From Spirosoma endophyticum (lineage in GTDB: Bacteria; Bacteroidota; Bacteroidia; Cytophagales; Spirosomataceae): a stretch of 64,000 nt of DNA. The notes under the pieces are model-generated. The model ran no database searches. It saw nothing but the letters and a program-made list of their open reading frames with translations, and was not told where the DNA came from. Location: contig NZ_FOLQ01000002.1 of assembly GCF_900112365.1 (NCBI RefSeq), forward strand, positions 372,001-436,000, read 5' to 3'. The position numbers were made by a program, and so were the translations under genes. Positions 33,517 to 43,591 of this stretch are shown in pieces. How positions within the stretch are numbered: the first letter of the stretch is position 1; each line of letters opens with the position of its first letter.

Positions 33517-36500
33517 ATGAGTTATACAAAACGTGCGTATATTTTATGGCTGGGCGCGATATGCATTCTTTTTTTCGCACCGCCCGGCACCTGCCAGATA
33601 ACGGAAAAAACGTTCAGCCATCTTACCGTTGACGAAGGGTTATCCCAGAGCAGCGTGTATGCCATCACACAGGATACCCGAGGTTTCATGTGGTTCGGAA
33701 CCCGCGATGGGCTCAACCGCTACGACTCTCGTAAGGTGGTCGTTTACCAAAATCAACCTGGGAATAAACATAGCCTCGCATCCAATACGATCAATAGTCT
33801 GTTGCTGAACAAACAGGGGCGTTTGTGGATCGGCACTACAAAAGGGCTGGCGCTATACCGACCCGAGCAGGATGATTTTCAGCGTATTTCGGCGGGTGGA
33901 ATTGCTGCTCACGGACTCCCTGACTCCACCATTAATTCCCTGCTTGAAGATCACCAGCAACGTATTTGGGTGGCTACCCAGGGGGGACTCTATCGGCTGC
34001 AAGCAAACAATCCCGACCGAATTGAAAAGCTGACAGACGTAACGCAGGATCATCATAACCTGAATGATCAGCACGTCCGAACATTGTTTGAGGATCAGAA
34101 AAGGGATTTGTGGGTGGGTACAGCAGGCGGGTTAACCAAACTCCACCCTACATCGTCAGGGAAGTTTCAATTGACGCATTATTACCTGAAACCCACTGAT
34201 TCATTATACCACAATGCAACCAATGGAATCAACACGATTGCCGAAGATCGGCTGGGACGTCTGTGGATTGGCACGGAGGGGAATGGTATTGCTTTGTTCG
34301 ATAAACGGCTGGGGCGTGTTGCTTCCTGGAACCCCATTGCTGGGCTTGATTTGAGTACACAGACCATTCGAACCATACAGCCCGATGGAAAAGGCGATTT
34401 CTGGGTGGGCACCATGTCGGGCCTCTATATTGTGGCGCAGGACGGAAGCCTGTTTCAGGCACTGACCAACCAGCCAATTGATCCAAGTTCATTGGGCGAT
34501 AATTCCGTTCGGTCGGTATTTCGGGACCGCGATGGCTCATTCTGGGTTGGCACGTACTATGGCGGAGTTGATTTGTATAGTCCGTTGGCCCGACAGTTCG
34601 GCTCGTTCCGTCCGCTGGACCAGCAGGGAAGGACACCGTTTAAAATTGCGGGGCCTATGCTGCCTGCCCATACGCCAAATCAGCTCTGGATAGGCAGCGA
34701 AGATCGGGGCCTTTTCCTGATTAACGCCGATAAAAGCATCGCCCGGCACTACACCCATGATTCGAAGAACAACCAATCATTGACGAATGATAAGGTAAAA
34801 TGTCTGTTAAATGATGGTTCGGATGGCCTCTGGATTGGCACGATAAAAGGACTCAACTATCTGGATTTTCGTCGGCAAAAAATTACGCAGTATCGGCATG
34901 AACCGCACAATCCGCATTCGTTACCCAATGATCGTATTTATGACCTCAAACGCGATGCGCAGGGAACGCTTTGGGTCGTCACAAACCTGGGTGGCCTCTG
35001 CCGATTCGACCCAAAAACACAATCATTTGAAAAACTGCCACTGGGGTCTATATCGCCTGGTTCAAGCAACTTAATCTCGTTGCTGATTGATACCAAAGCG
35101 ACTATGTGGGTTGGGACAACAAACGGTTTATTCCAAAAAAAGCCAGGCCAGGAAACATTTGTCCGCTTTGTTCATGACGACAACGATACGACGTCGATCA
35201 GCGTTAGTTACGTTAGCTGTTTTCTCGAAGATCGTCAGCACCGACTTTGGATTGGCACACGCGACGGGGGATTAAACGTGCTATTGCCTGGTAAACAGAC
35301 ATTTCGCCACTTTACAATGGCGCAGGGATTAATCAGTAACACTATTGTTGGCATTCAGGAAGATAGCCGGGGACATCTGTGGATCAGCACCGACAAGGGA
35401 CTAACCCAATTTGATCCTAATCGGGCCCTATTTTCAAGTTACAATAAATACGATGGGCTGGTTTGTAAAGAATTTACAACCAATTCGACCTACCAGGATG
35501 GGCATGGTAACCTCTATTTTGGGGGGTATGATGGCATTGTCCGCTTTCATCCTGACCGCATACGTAGTAACACCATTGTGCACCCGCTGGCATTCACCCA
35601 ACTGCGCTTGTTCAATGAACCGGTTACAAGCCTATCATCCGATAACGCCGGCGAGTCGGGTATAAACTACGAAAAGGGCCTTACGTTCACGCACCGACAA
35701 AATGTGTTTTCGCTGGATTTTGCCGGTTTCAATTACATCAACGCCGACAAAAACCGGTACGCCTACAAGTTGCTGGGCTTCGACAAAGCCTGGAACTACG
35801 TGAGCGAACCCCGGGCTATGTACATGAATCTGCCGGCTGGTGATTATGTGCTTCAAGTGAAGGGCACTAATAATGATAATATCTGGAATTCGAAACCGCT
35901 GGAATTGAAAATCAGGGTATTGCCGCCTTTTTGGAAAACGACCTGGGCTTATGTACTCTACGCATTAACCTTTCTGGGCTTATTGCAGCTTTGGTCCCTA
36001 TTCAACCGAAATCGACTGAAACTGGCGCATGAACTGGAAGTTGAACATACCGAGAAAGCCCGGCAACAGGAACTCCATCAGTTGAAGCTGAACTTCTTCA
36101 CCGAGATCGCCCACGAGATCCGAACGCCACTAACGCTGGTGATGGGTCCTATTGACGTCCTGGCCGACCAGTACGCGGGTGATCCGTTTGTTCGGAAACA
36201 AGTATCCATCATGCGGGGAAGCACCGATCGGCTGTTACGATTACTGAATCAGCTCCTTGATTTCAGAAAGCACGAAACCGGGAATATTCAGTTGCAATGG
36301 AGACGAACCGACCTGGTCGCGTATTTAAGTAACATTACAGACTCGTTTCATGATCATGCCCGGTCTCGTCAGATAATGCTGACCAATGAGTCGGAAGTGT
36401 CTGCTTTACCGACCTGGTTCGACGCTGGGGAAATTGAAAAAGTAGTCTATAATCTGCTTCTGAACGCGGTTAAGTTTACGCCAACGGGTGGCACAATTTC

Positions 36501-37692
36501 GGTTCGTCTACAGAAATGCAGTACGTTATCTGGCACTGATGGCCATGCACGAATTACGATTGAAGATACGGGTAGTGGCATTCCGGCGGACGATCTGGAC
36601 CGCATCTTCAACCAGTTCTATCAGGTTGGTCAAACGAAAACGCGTGATTCTGGATTTGGCCTGGGGCTGGCACTCAGCAAGCATATTGTTGAGCAGCACA
36701 AAGGGAAAATAAGCGTCGAGAGCCAGGAAAAACGGGTAGGACAAGAGGGGTTTACACGCTTCATCATTTTACTTCCGCTATCCAATCCTGATTTCGCTCA
36801 TCAAAAAATTGAAGCATCGCTGCCTGAGCAGCATCCGCTGCCATCGCTTCTGCCATCCCTGATTGCTGACTTGACCGATCGGCAAATGGGCCCGGACGAT
36901 TTGCCAGATTCAGACAGGCCATTAATCATGGTTGTTGATGATAACGACGATATCCGAACGTATATCCGGGATTTATTTTCTGAAACCTGCCAGATAATTG
37001 AAGCCGCTGATGGGGCAATCGCCTGGGAAAAGGCAGTGCACGTATTGCCTGATCTGATCATTGCTGATGTGTCGATGCCGGTGATGGATGGCTTTTCGCT
37101 AACCCACCACCTCAAATCCGATCAGCGTACCAATCACATTCCCGTTATTCTGCTGACGGCAAAAAATGCGGTAGACAGTCAGTTAACAGGCCTGCAAACC
37201 GGCGCTGACGATTACGTAACCAAGCCTTTTCAGCCCGTTTTACTCCAGGCTAGAGTTCGTAATCTGCTACTGCTGAGGGAGCAGTTGAAAACCAAATATC
37301 ATCAACTCATTACGTTACAGCCACAGGCCCAGGAACTGGACCACCCCGACGAAAAATTCCTGAATCAGTTGATGACCATTCTGGATTCGCACCTCAACGA
37401 TCCTGAATTTAACGTTACCAGTCTGGTTGGCGAGATGGGGATGAGTCGTCCGGTTTTGTTTCGCAAAGTGAAAATGCTGACGGGTTTGTCGGTCATTGAT
37501 TTGATACGTACAACCCGCCTGAAAAAAGCAGAACTTTTGCTGAAACAGCGCAAAGCAAACGTATCCGAAATCGCCTTCGCTGTCGGTTTCAGCGATCCGA
37601 AGTATTTTAGTCGGGCTTTCCGCGCCCAGTTTGGTCTAACCCCCACCGAATACAGCCAACAAACGGCTGATCAGTTGGAAGAGGTGTTATAA
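33517..37692 (+). CDS. Hybrid two-component system sensor/regulator (HTCS)
   Basis: A 1391-aa one-polypeptide signalling protein. After a signal/anchor segment, two-component propeller repeats fill the periplasmic part (many copies of the LWIGTxxGLxxxD type), ending with a Y_Y_Y domain near residues 745-805. One TM helix (TTWAYVLYALTFLGLLQLW) precedes the kinase: His866 in FTEIAHEIRTPLTL, ATP-binding GSGIPADDLD and GFGLGLALSKHIVEQH. The receiver domain has DDNDD at about 1140 and phospho-Asp 1184 in IIADVSMPVMDG; the C-terminal 100 residues are an AraC-type DNA-binding domain. It senses a glycan fragment in the periplasm and activates the loci. It converges with the GH88 gene (2 bp apart). 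Confidence 0.95.
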   Translation: MSYTKRAYILWLGAICILFFAPPGTCQITEKTFSHLTVDEGLSQSSVYAITQDTRGFMWFGTRDGLNRYDSRKVVVYQNQPGNKHSLASNTINSLLLNKQGRLWIGTTKGLALYRPEQDDFQRISAGGIAAHGLPDSTINSLLEDHQQRIWVATQGGLYRLQANNPDRIEKLTDVTQDHHNLNDQHVRTLFEDQKRDLWVGTAGGLTKLHPTSSGKFQLTHYYLKPTDSLYHNATNGINTIAEDRLGRLWIGTEGNGIALFDKRLGRVASWNPIAGLDLSTQTIRTIQPDGKGDFWVGTMSGLYIVAQDGSLFQALTNQPIDPSSLGDNSVRSVFRDRDGSFWVGTYYGGVDLYSPLARQFGSFRPLDQQGRTPFKIAGPMLPAHTPNQLWIGSEDRGLFLINADKSIARHYTHDSKNNQSLTNDKVKCLLNDGSDGLWIGTIKGLNYLDFRRQKITQYRHEPHNPHSLPNDRIYDLKRDAQGTLWVVTNLGGLCRFDPKTQSFEKLPLGSISPGSSNLISLLIDTKATMWVGTTNGLFQKKPGQETFVRFVHDDNDTTSISVSYVSCFLEDRQHRLWIGTRDGGLNVLLPGKQTFRHFTMAQGLISNTIVGIQEDSRGHLWISTDKGLTQFDPNRALFSSYNKYDGLVCKEFTTNSTYQDGHGNLYFGGYDGIVRFHPDRIRSNTIVHPLAFTQLRLFNEPVTSLSSDNAGESGINYEKGLTFTHRQNVFSLDFAGFNYINADKNRYAYKLLGFDKAWNYVSEPRAMYMNLPAGDYVLQVKGTNNDNIWNSKPLELKIRVLPPFWKTTWAYVLYALTFLGLLQLWSLFNRNRLKLAHELEVEHTEKARQQELHQLKLNFFTEIAHEIRTPLTLVMGPIDVLADQYAGDPFVRKQVSIMRGSTDRLLRLLNQLLDFRKHETGNIQLQWRRTDLVAYLSNITDSFHDHARSRQIMLTNESEVSALPTWFDAGEIEKVVYNLLLNAVKFTPTGGTISVRLQKCSTLSGTDGHARITIEDTGSGIPADDLDRIFNQFYQVGQTKTRDSGFGLGLALSKHIVEQHKGKISVESQEKRVGQEGFTRFIILLPLSNPDFAHQKIEASLPEQHPLPSLLPSLIADLTDRQMGPDDLPDSDRPLIMVVDDNDDIRTYIRDLFSETCQIIEAADGAIAWEKAVHVLPDLIIADVSMPVMDGFSLTHHLKSDQRTNHIPVILLTAKNAVDSQLTGLQTGADDYVTKPFQPVLLQARVRNLLLLREQLKTKYHQLITLQPQAQELDHPDEKFLNQLMTILDSHLNDPEFNVTSLVGEMGMSRPVLFRKVKMLTGLSVIDLIRTTRLKKAELLLKQRKANVSEIAFAVGFSDPKYFSRAFRAQFGLTPTEYSQQTADQLEEVL

Positions 37693-37694
37693 GG

Positions 37695-38897
37695 CTAAAA
37701 TAGTGGCTTTTTCTCATTAAGTTTTTTGGCCCGGAGCAGCGCTTCCAGAAAATAATAATCGGCATAAACCAAGGGCACATCGATTTCGCTTGTTTTAGAG
37801 CCGGTGCTATGCAGCAACAGGAACCCATGATTTTGACCAACCGGCGACATATACTTTTTTGCCAGGCTACTAATTACCTGATCAGCTTTAGCGCGGTACG
37901 CTGATGTGGAGCTATACGTACTAAGCTCATACAAGGCTGAGGTCATGACCGCAGCGGCCGATACGTCGCGGGGTTCGTTCGGAATACCGGGTGCATCGAA
38001 GTCGTAATAAGGCACCAGATCGGCGGGCATGTGTGGGTGGTTGAGCATGTAGCGGGCAATCGCTTCGGCCTGTTTCAGAAATTGGGGATCTTTCGTCTCC
38101 CGGTAACACATTGTATACCCGTATAAGCCCCATGCCTGCCCCCGCGACCAGGCCGACTCATCACTGTAGCCCTGGTGCGTATTTTTCTTGAGCACCTTCC
38201 CCGTTAGCGTATCATAATCCACTACGTGATAAGAGCTATTATCTGGCCGGTAATGATTTTGTATCGTCGTTTTTGCGTGCGTGACCGCAATTTTATAGAA
38301 CGTAGAATCGCCCGTCAGGCGGGTGGCGGCAAACAGGAGTTCCAGATTCATCATGTTGTCGATGATGACGGGGCATTGCCAGACTTCCTTGTGGTGGTCC
38401 CATGACCGAATGATGCCCGCTGTTGGTTTAAACCGTTTTATCAGACTTCGTGCCCCCTGAATAATAACGTCCCGATACGCCTTGTCGCCCATCAACCGAT
38501 AACCATTTCCATAGCTGCAATACAGCTTGAACCCCATGTCGTGCGTACCGGCATTCATTTTCTCGCTTTCCAGGTTGGCCGTATAAAGCCGCGCCTGATC
38601 GGCCCAAGTACGCTGACCCGTGTACTCATAGAGATACCATAATTCGCCGGGGAAGAAACCGCTCGTCCAGTCGCGGGCGGGCACCAGTTGTAGCGCGCCC
38701 GTTTTGTCGAGTGTTCGGGGTGATACCAGCGCAACTTTACTGCCTGCCGATTTCTTCGCAGCCTCTATTTCTTTAAGCATAAGTTGCGTTTGCTGTTGAG
38801 CCTGATTAAAGGCTGTCTTGATCAGGAAATCTGGTACAAAGGCTGCCAGGAAGCAGGCTATAACAAGGGATGCGAAAATGAATCTACCTTTTTTCAT
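37695..38897 (-). CDS. GH88-like unsaturated glucuronyl hydrolase
   Basis: A 400-aa alpha/alpha-barrel enzyme with an N-terminal hydrophobic segment (FIFASLVIACFLAAFV), so it is probably exported or anchored in the periplasm. The family aspartates are Asp120 in NAGTHDMGF and Asp180 in PVIIDNMMNLELL, 60 apart as in characterised unsaturated glucuronyl hydrolases. GYSDESAWSRGQAWGLYGY and VPYYDFDAPG are further GH88 hallmarks. It removes the 4,5-unsaturated uronic acid left at the non-reducing end after lyase cleavage. The neighbouring lyase gene, 18 bp upstream on the same strand, supplies exactly such products. Confidence 0.9.
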   Translation of the reverse strand: MKKGRFIFASLVIACFLAAFVPDFLIKTAFNQAQQQTQLMLKEIEAAKKSAGSKVALVSPRTLDKTGALQLVPARDWTSGFFPGELWYLYEYTGQRTWADQARLYTANLESEKMNAGTHDMGFKLYCSYGNGYRLMGDKAYRDVIIQGARSLIKRFKPTAGIIRSWDHHKEVWQCPVIIDNMMNLELLFAATRLTGDSTFYKIAVTHAKTTIQNHYRPDNSSYHVVDYDTLTGKVLKKNTHQGYSDESAWSRGQAWGLYGYTMCYRETKDPQFLKQAEAIARYMLNHPHMPADLVPYYDFDAPGIPNEPRDVSAAAVMTSALYELSTYSSTSAYRAKADQVISSLAKKYMSPVGQNHGFLLLHSTGSKTSEIDVPLVYADYYFLEALLRAKKLNEKKPLF

Positions 38898-38915
38898 GCG
38901 TCTGTTTGGCTGGGT

Positions 38916-40100
38916 TTAGTTTAGCCAGATAATTGGATTGCGAATGGGCAGGTTACGTAGCACTTCGTCCACCTGCGGATTATGGTCCAGTTTCGTCCAG
39001 GTGTCGAACCATTCGTTTTGGCCGAACGTAATAGCACCGAATACCAGAAATGGGTGGGCTACGGGCCAGTCGTTCCAGTACATCACATCCGGTTTCAGTG
39101 GCCACTTCGCTTTAGACTGAACAAAGGGATACAGGTACGTAATACCCTGTCGGATGGTACGTCCGTCGGCAGTCTGATACGTCCAAAGATTGTCGGTAGG
39201 TATCGATGCGATCTGACAGATCGTCGTCATCGCATCCAGATTAAACAATGAATAGCCGTAGGGTTTGGTCCGACGAAGCTCTTGCGGAAAGCTCCCATCT
39301 GCCGCCATCTGATCAGGTAATAAACTGTTTTTGTAGCGATTCCGGCAGACGTTCAATAGCGAGTCATTGTTGGTGAGTCGGGCAAAAGCAGCTACCTGCA
39401 TCACCCAGCAGGTGCCGTGGTTATTTTTGGCGTTCATCTCATCCTTGCCATACGGGTGTGTCGTGAGCCAGGTCAGATAGTCCGCAAACCAGCGCCGAAT
39501 AGCCAAAACAGATTGCTTATCAATGTTTTTGGCTTTTTCCATAGTACGTAGTCCCTGCGCTACTTCCATCAGGTGAATGGTGTCGATAATGCCGATACCT
39601 CGCCCGGTGAATCGTCCTTTTATCGCCTGTGCATACAAAAGGGAGGGAGTCATGCGGGTAGCTGGGTCAACAAACCAGGCGTTGAGATGCCGAAACGCCT
39701 GCTGAATATACCGTTCATCATGGGTCAGGACGTATGCCGAAGCCAGAGCGCCAACGATGCGGCTAAAGCGAATTAGGGCTTGCCGGTGCGCCACGAAATT
39801 GTTCGGGTTCGTCAGGCCATCCCGTTGAATATACGGCCCATCAAGATTTGTCGAATCCGGCCACCAGTAATCGCCCTCCGAAAAGAAATCATGTCTGCCG
39901 CCTGCGCTCCGGGGCGAGGTTTGGGCCGTTACCGTAACGGGTTGTTGCTGCATGGCCCACTGGGCTTCGGCCAGATTATGCGGTTTCAAGGTCGCGATGA
40001 CAGCGGTTTTGGATGGACCGGAAACGAACGACTGGGCACAAGCCACCACGGCCGGATACGGGCTAATGAGGACAAGAAAAAGGAGTAGCCGCTTTTGCAT
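38916..40100 (-). CDS. Alginate-lyase-fold polysaccharide lyase (PL38-like, uronan lyase)
   Basis: A 394-aa exported protein (signal MQKRLLLFLVLISPYPAVVACAQ) with the alginate lyase (alpha/alpha) fold. Features are DFFSEGDYWWPDSTNLDGPYIQ followed by RDGLTNPNNF, the catalytic-type strand NAKNNHGTCWVMQ (about residues 224-236) and DGSFPQELRRTKPYGYSLFNLDAM, which supplies Arg and Tyr. The GDYWWPD motif is one I associate with the PL38 branch (glucuronan or alginate lyases) more than PL5. It would cleave a uronic-acid polymer by beta-elimination outside the cytoplasm. Operon with GH88. Substrate unproven. Confidence 0.82.
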   Translation of the reverse strand: MQKRLLLFLVLISPYPAVVACAQSFVSGPSKTAVIATLKPHNLAEAQWAMQQQPVTVTAQTSPRSAGGRHDFFSEGDYWWPDSTNLDGPYIQRDGLTNPNNFVAHRQALIRFSRIVGALASAYVLTHDERYIQQAFRHLNAWFVDPATRMTPSLLYAQAIKGRFTGRGIGIIDTIHLMEVAQGLRTMEKAKNIDKQSVLAIRRWFADYLTWLTTHPYGKDEMNAKNNHGTCWVMQVAAFARLTNNDSLLNVCRNRYKNSLLPDQMAADGSFPQELRRTKPYGYSLFNLDAMTTICQIASIPTDNLWTYQTADGRTIRQGITYLYPFVQSKAKWPLKPDVMYWNDWPVAHPFLVFGAITFGQNEWFDTWTKLDHNPQVDEVLRNLPIRNPIIWLN

Positions 40101-40525
40101 CGGGATGAGTAGAGAAGAAGGGTTGACCGACTGTTCCTGTTCGATCGGATGAGCTGTCTAAAGCACGATCGATAGCAGATACAGGAGCAATGAAACAAGT
40201 AGCATCACTGATCCAATTTCGGCAAAGGTTACTACAAATCTATTTTTTCTCACATGGATTATCCCTTACAACTATTGGACATGCAAGTTTAGTTACGTAC
40301 AATTTTTTCTTGATAGCGTCTAATGATCTAAAGGGTGGACAAATCGTTCAAAGGCGTGAAAAACCGTTCAAAGAGGTGGACAAACCGTTCGATTTAGATT
40401 ATTTCGACATTTTTTAGGCTCTTGCTAATTAATATTGTCTTCATAAAATGAGTAAACCGAATTTTTTTTAGTCAACAAATCCGATGAGAATCGATGACAT
40501 TACGTATCCTATTGATCTAAGTCCT
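40101..40525. other. Divergent promoter region of lyase/GH88 and second susCD
   Basis: This 425-bp gap separates the minus-strand lyase from the plus-strand susC. It holds three direct repeats (40335-40394) and AT-rich stretches with a long T-run before the susC start (around 40462). It is expected to contain both promoters. No coding sequence is convincing. Confidence 0.6.
40335..40394 (+). promoter_or_regulatory. Three direct repeats upstream of second susC, likely regulator sites
   Basis: Three copies of a ggacaaaccgttcaaag-like word lie in a row. Their shared cgttc cores begin at 40345, 40365 and 40386, spacing of 20 and 21 bp, that is two helical turns, so all face the same side of DNA. 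They lie 132 to 191 bp upstream of the susC start. AraC-type regulators, including the DNA-binding end of HTCS proteins, bind direct repeats, which makes the adjacent HTCS the prime candidate. Confidence 0.7.
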
Positions 40526-43500
40526 ATGAAAAGAAATAGTATTCATAGAAGCCGGTGGATCTGGTTCGCCTTGCTGGTATGCCTGCAATTCCCTTTGCTG
40601 TTGATGGCTCAGCAATCCGCCCCGGTTTCTGGGAAAGTAATTGGCGCTACTGGGGAAGTTATTCCCGGAGCGAACGTCGTTGTGAAAGGCACAACCACCG
40701 GAACCTCCACCAATGCGCAGGGTAATTTTAGTCTAAACGCTCCGTCTGACGGTACGTTGGTTATTTCGTCGCTGGGCTTTATTTCGCAGGACGTAGCCAT
40801 CGGCGGTCGTAGCCAGCTGACAGTTAAACTGGTCGACGATCAGAAAGCACTGGAAGAAGTGGTGGTAGTGGGGTACGGTACGCAGCGGAAAAGTGATGTG
40901 ACCGGGTCTCTTTCGTCGGTAACTGCCAAAGAAATTAAAGCCCTTCCGGTAACGGGCGTCGGGCAAGCGCTACAGGGCCGGGCCGCCGGGGTGCAGGTGA
41001 CGCAGGCATCCAACGCACCGGGCGGTGGCGTAACGATCCGGATACGGGGTGGTAATTCCATCAACGCCGGTAACGAGCCGCTGTATGTAATCGACGGGTT
41101 TCCGGTTTACAACGAAAGCGGTGCCAACCTGAACCCGAACGACATTGAGTCGATGGAAATCCTGAAAGATGCGTCGGCCACGGCCATTTACGGATCACGG
41201 GGTGCCAACGGGGTGGTACTGATCACGACCAAACGTGGGAAGTCGGGTCAAAATCGCATTGAATTTGAGACCTATTACGGGATTCAGCAGGTGCGAAAAA
41301 AACTGCCGATGCTAAACGCGACGCAGTACGCTACGCTGGTGAACGAAGCCAATGTAAATGCGAGCAGGCCCCCGGTTTTTACGGATGCGCAAATCGCTGG
41401 TTTTGGCGAGGGAACCAACTGGCAGGATGAAATTTTTCGGGATGCACCCATTCAAAATTACCAGTTGACGGCTTCGGGCGGTTCAGATAAAACGCGCTAT
41501 GCCGTTTCGGCCAACTACCTGAATCAGCAGGGTATTATCATCAATTCGAAATACGATCGGGCTTCGTTTCGGTTCAATTTCGATCATAAAATCAATGATA
41601 AATTCAACATTGGAACCAGCCTGAACGTCATCCGGAGCCGCAACAACGCCGTTCCGACGGATGCGGATGGGGGAACAAGCGGAACCGTGGTGTATAGCGC
41701 CCTGAATTTCTCGCCCACGCAACCGGTTTATAACCCGGACGGTACGCTGGTGGTATTCAATACGCCCGGTCGGATTCAGATTGGTAGTCCGGTGGCGCAG
41801 GCGTTGGGAACCTACAACCTGACCGTCGGTACGCGGATGATCGGGAGCGTATTTGCCGACTACAGAATTCTGCCCGGTTTAACGTTCCGGACGAGTTTCG
41901 GGGCTGATGTGAATTACTCCAAACGTAGCTTGTATCTATCGCGGAACACCGCAACCGGTACGCAGCTAAGTGGTCAAGCGTCGATCATAAACAACCAATC
42001 GTCGACCTGGCTGAATGAAAATACGCTGACCTACAACAAAACATTTGCCAGGGTTCATAACCTGACGTTCCTGGCGGGCTATACCATGCAGGGCAACCGG
42101 TTTGAAAGTGTCGAAGCACGTTCGCAGGGATTTGCCAACGACATTCTGACGTACGAAAACCTGGGCTCAGCTTCCACGGCTCTGGTTCCGGCTTCGTCGG
42201 CCAGCAATTGGCAGCTTAACTCATACATTGGTCGGGCTAATTACGATTATGCCGGTAAATATTTGCTGACCGCTACTGTGCGGGCCGATGGATCATCCCG
42301 GTTTGGTTCCAGTAACAAATGGGCAGTTTTTCCATCGGCTTCGGTGGCCTGGCGGTTGACAGAAGAGAATTTTCTGAAAGGCAACACTGTCATCAACGAC
42401 CTGAAATTGCGGGTTAGCTACGGATTGAGTGGTAATCAGGAAATTACGCAATATCAATCGTTGGCGACGCTGGGAACCCAGAATGCCAACTTCAATAATA
42501 CCGTTGTGATTGGCATTGGACCGTCGCGGGTGGCCAACCCGGATTTGCGCTGGGAAACTACGGCTCAGACGGATATTGGTATCGATGTGGGTGTGCTGAA
42601 CAACCGGATCACCCTGACGGCGGATTATTACAACAAGAAAACGACCGATCTGTTGCTATCGGTGCCGCTGCCCTACGTTTCCGGCTACGCGTCGGCGCTG
42701 CAAAATCTGGGTAGTATCCGCAACCAGGGTTTCGAGCTGGGAATCAACTCGACCAATCTGAACGGCGCTTTCAAATGGACGACGGCGTTCAACATTGCCG
42801 CCAACCGCAACAAGGTGTTGAACCTGGGCGATCAGACGGAGTTTGCTGCGGGTGATGCCAGCGGACACCTTCAGTTACCAAACTCGGGTCTGGTTCGGGT
42901 TGGTGAGCAGATTGGTTTGTTCTACGGGTATCAATCGAGCGGAATTTTTCAGAACCAGACCGAAGTGGATGGCTCGGCGCAAAAAACCGCTAAACCAGGC
43001 GACCGTCGGTATGTAGACCAAAACAGCGACGGAGCAATCAATGCCAGTGACCGCGTCATTCTGGGATACGCCCAGCCGAAATTATACGGCGGTATCACCA
43101 ATACATTCTCCTACAAAGGCGTCGAGCTGAGCGTTTTCATGCAGGGAACGTCTGGTAACAGCATTTTCAACATTAACCGGTTTGAACAGGAATCGCTGAC
43201 GGGGGTAAGTAATCAATCGGCAGAAACCCTGAATCGCTGGACACCGACCAACCCAAGCAACGAGATTCCGCGTGCCAATGCCGTTGGGAATGCCTATGTG
43301 CTGTCGAGTCGTCAGATCGAAGATGGATCATACCTGCGGGTGAAAAACATCAACCTGTCGTATACGTTGCCAGCGTCGCTGGTGAGCAAAATCAAACTCT
43401 ATAACGTGAAAGTATACGTCAGCGCCCAAAACTGGATCACATTCACTACGTACAGCGGTTTTGATCCTGAAGTGAACCGGTTTGGACAAAGCACACTAAG

Positions 43501-43570
43501 CCAGGGTAGTGACTACGGTAGCTATCCGGGTAATAAAATGATTCTGGCCGGACTGAACATCGGACTCTAA
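40526..43570 (+). CDS. SusC/RagA-family TonB-dependent outer-membrane glycan transporter (second)
   Basis: About 1014 aa. The ATG at 40526 gives a proper signal peptide (WIWFALLVCLQFPLLLMAQ); an upstream ATG at 40484 would add 14 residues before it. The order is a carboxypeptidase-regulatory domain (VSGKVIGATGEVIPGANVVV), the hinge EEVVVVGYGTQRKSDVTGSL, plug with NEPLYVIDGFPVYN and ATAIYGSRGANGVVLITTK, then the barrel. It is a distinct paralogue of the first SusC. It is followed by susD after 21 bp, unlike the first pair whose gap is 144 bp. Expression is presumably driven through the three upstream direct repeats. Confidence 0.95.
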   Translation: MKRNSIHRSRWIWFALLVCLQFPLLLMAQQSAPVSGKVIGATGEVIPGANVVVKGTTTGTSTNAQGNFSLNAPSDGTLVISSLGFISQDVAIGGRSQLTVKLVDDQKALEEVVVVGYGTQRKSDVTGSLSSVTAKEIKALPVTGVGQALQGRAAGVQVTQASNAPGGGVTIRIRGGNSINAGNEPLYVIDGFPVYNESGANLNPNDIESMEILKDASATAIYGSRGANGVVLITTKRGKSGQNRIEFETYYGIQQVRKKLPMLNATQYATLVNEANVNASRPPVFTDAQIAGFGEGTNWQDEIFRDAPIQNYQLTASGGSDKTRYAVSANYLNQQGIIINSKYDRASFRFNFDHKINDKFNIGTSLNVIRSRNNAVPTDADGGTSGTVVYSALNFSPTQPVYNPDGTLVVFNTPGRIQIGSPVAQALGTYNLTVGTRMIGSVFADYRILPGLTFRTSFGADVNYSKRSLYLSRNTATGTQLSGQASIINNQSSTWLNENTLTYNKTFARVHNLTFLAGYTMQGNRFESVEARSQGFANDILTYENLGSASTALVPASSASNWQLNSYIGRANYDYAGKYLLTATVRADGSSRFGSSNKWAVFPSASVAWRLTEENFLKGNTVINDLKLRVSYGLSGNQEITQYQSLATLGTQNANFNNTVVIGIGPSRVANPDLRWETTAQTDIGIDVGVLNNRITLTADYYNKKTTDLLLSVPLPYVSGYASALQNLGSIRNQGFELGINSTNLNGAFKWTTAFNIAANRNKVLNLGDQTEFAAGDASGHLQLPNSGLVRVGEQIGLFYGYQSSGIFQNQTEVDGSAQKTAKPGDRRYVDQNSDGAINASDRVILGYAQPKLYGGITNTFSYKGVELSVFMQGTSGNSIFNINRFEQESLTGVSNQSAETLNRWTPTNPSNEIPRANAVGNAYVLSSRQIEDGSYLRVKNINLSYTLPASLVSKIKLYNVKVYVSAQNWITFTTYSGFDPEVNRFGQSTLSQGSDYGSYPGNKMILAGLNIGL

Positions 43571-43591
43571 CCTGCCTTCTTTTAGCTATTT

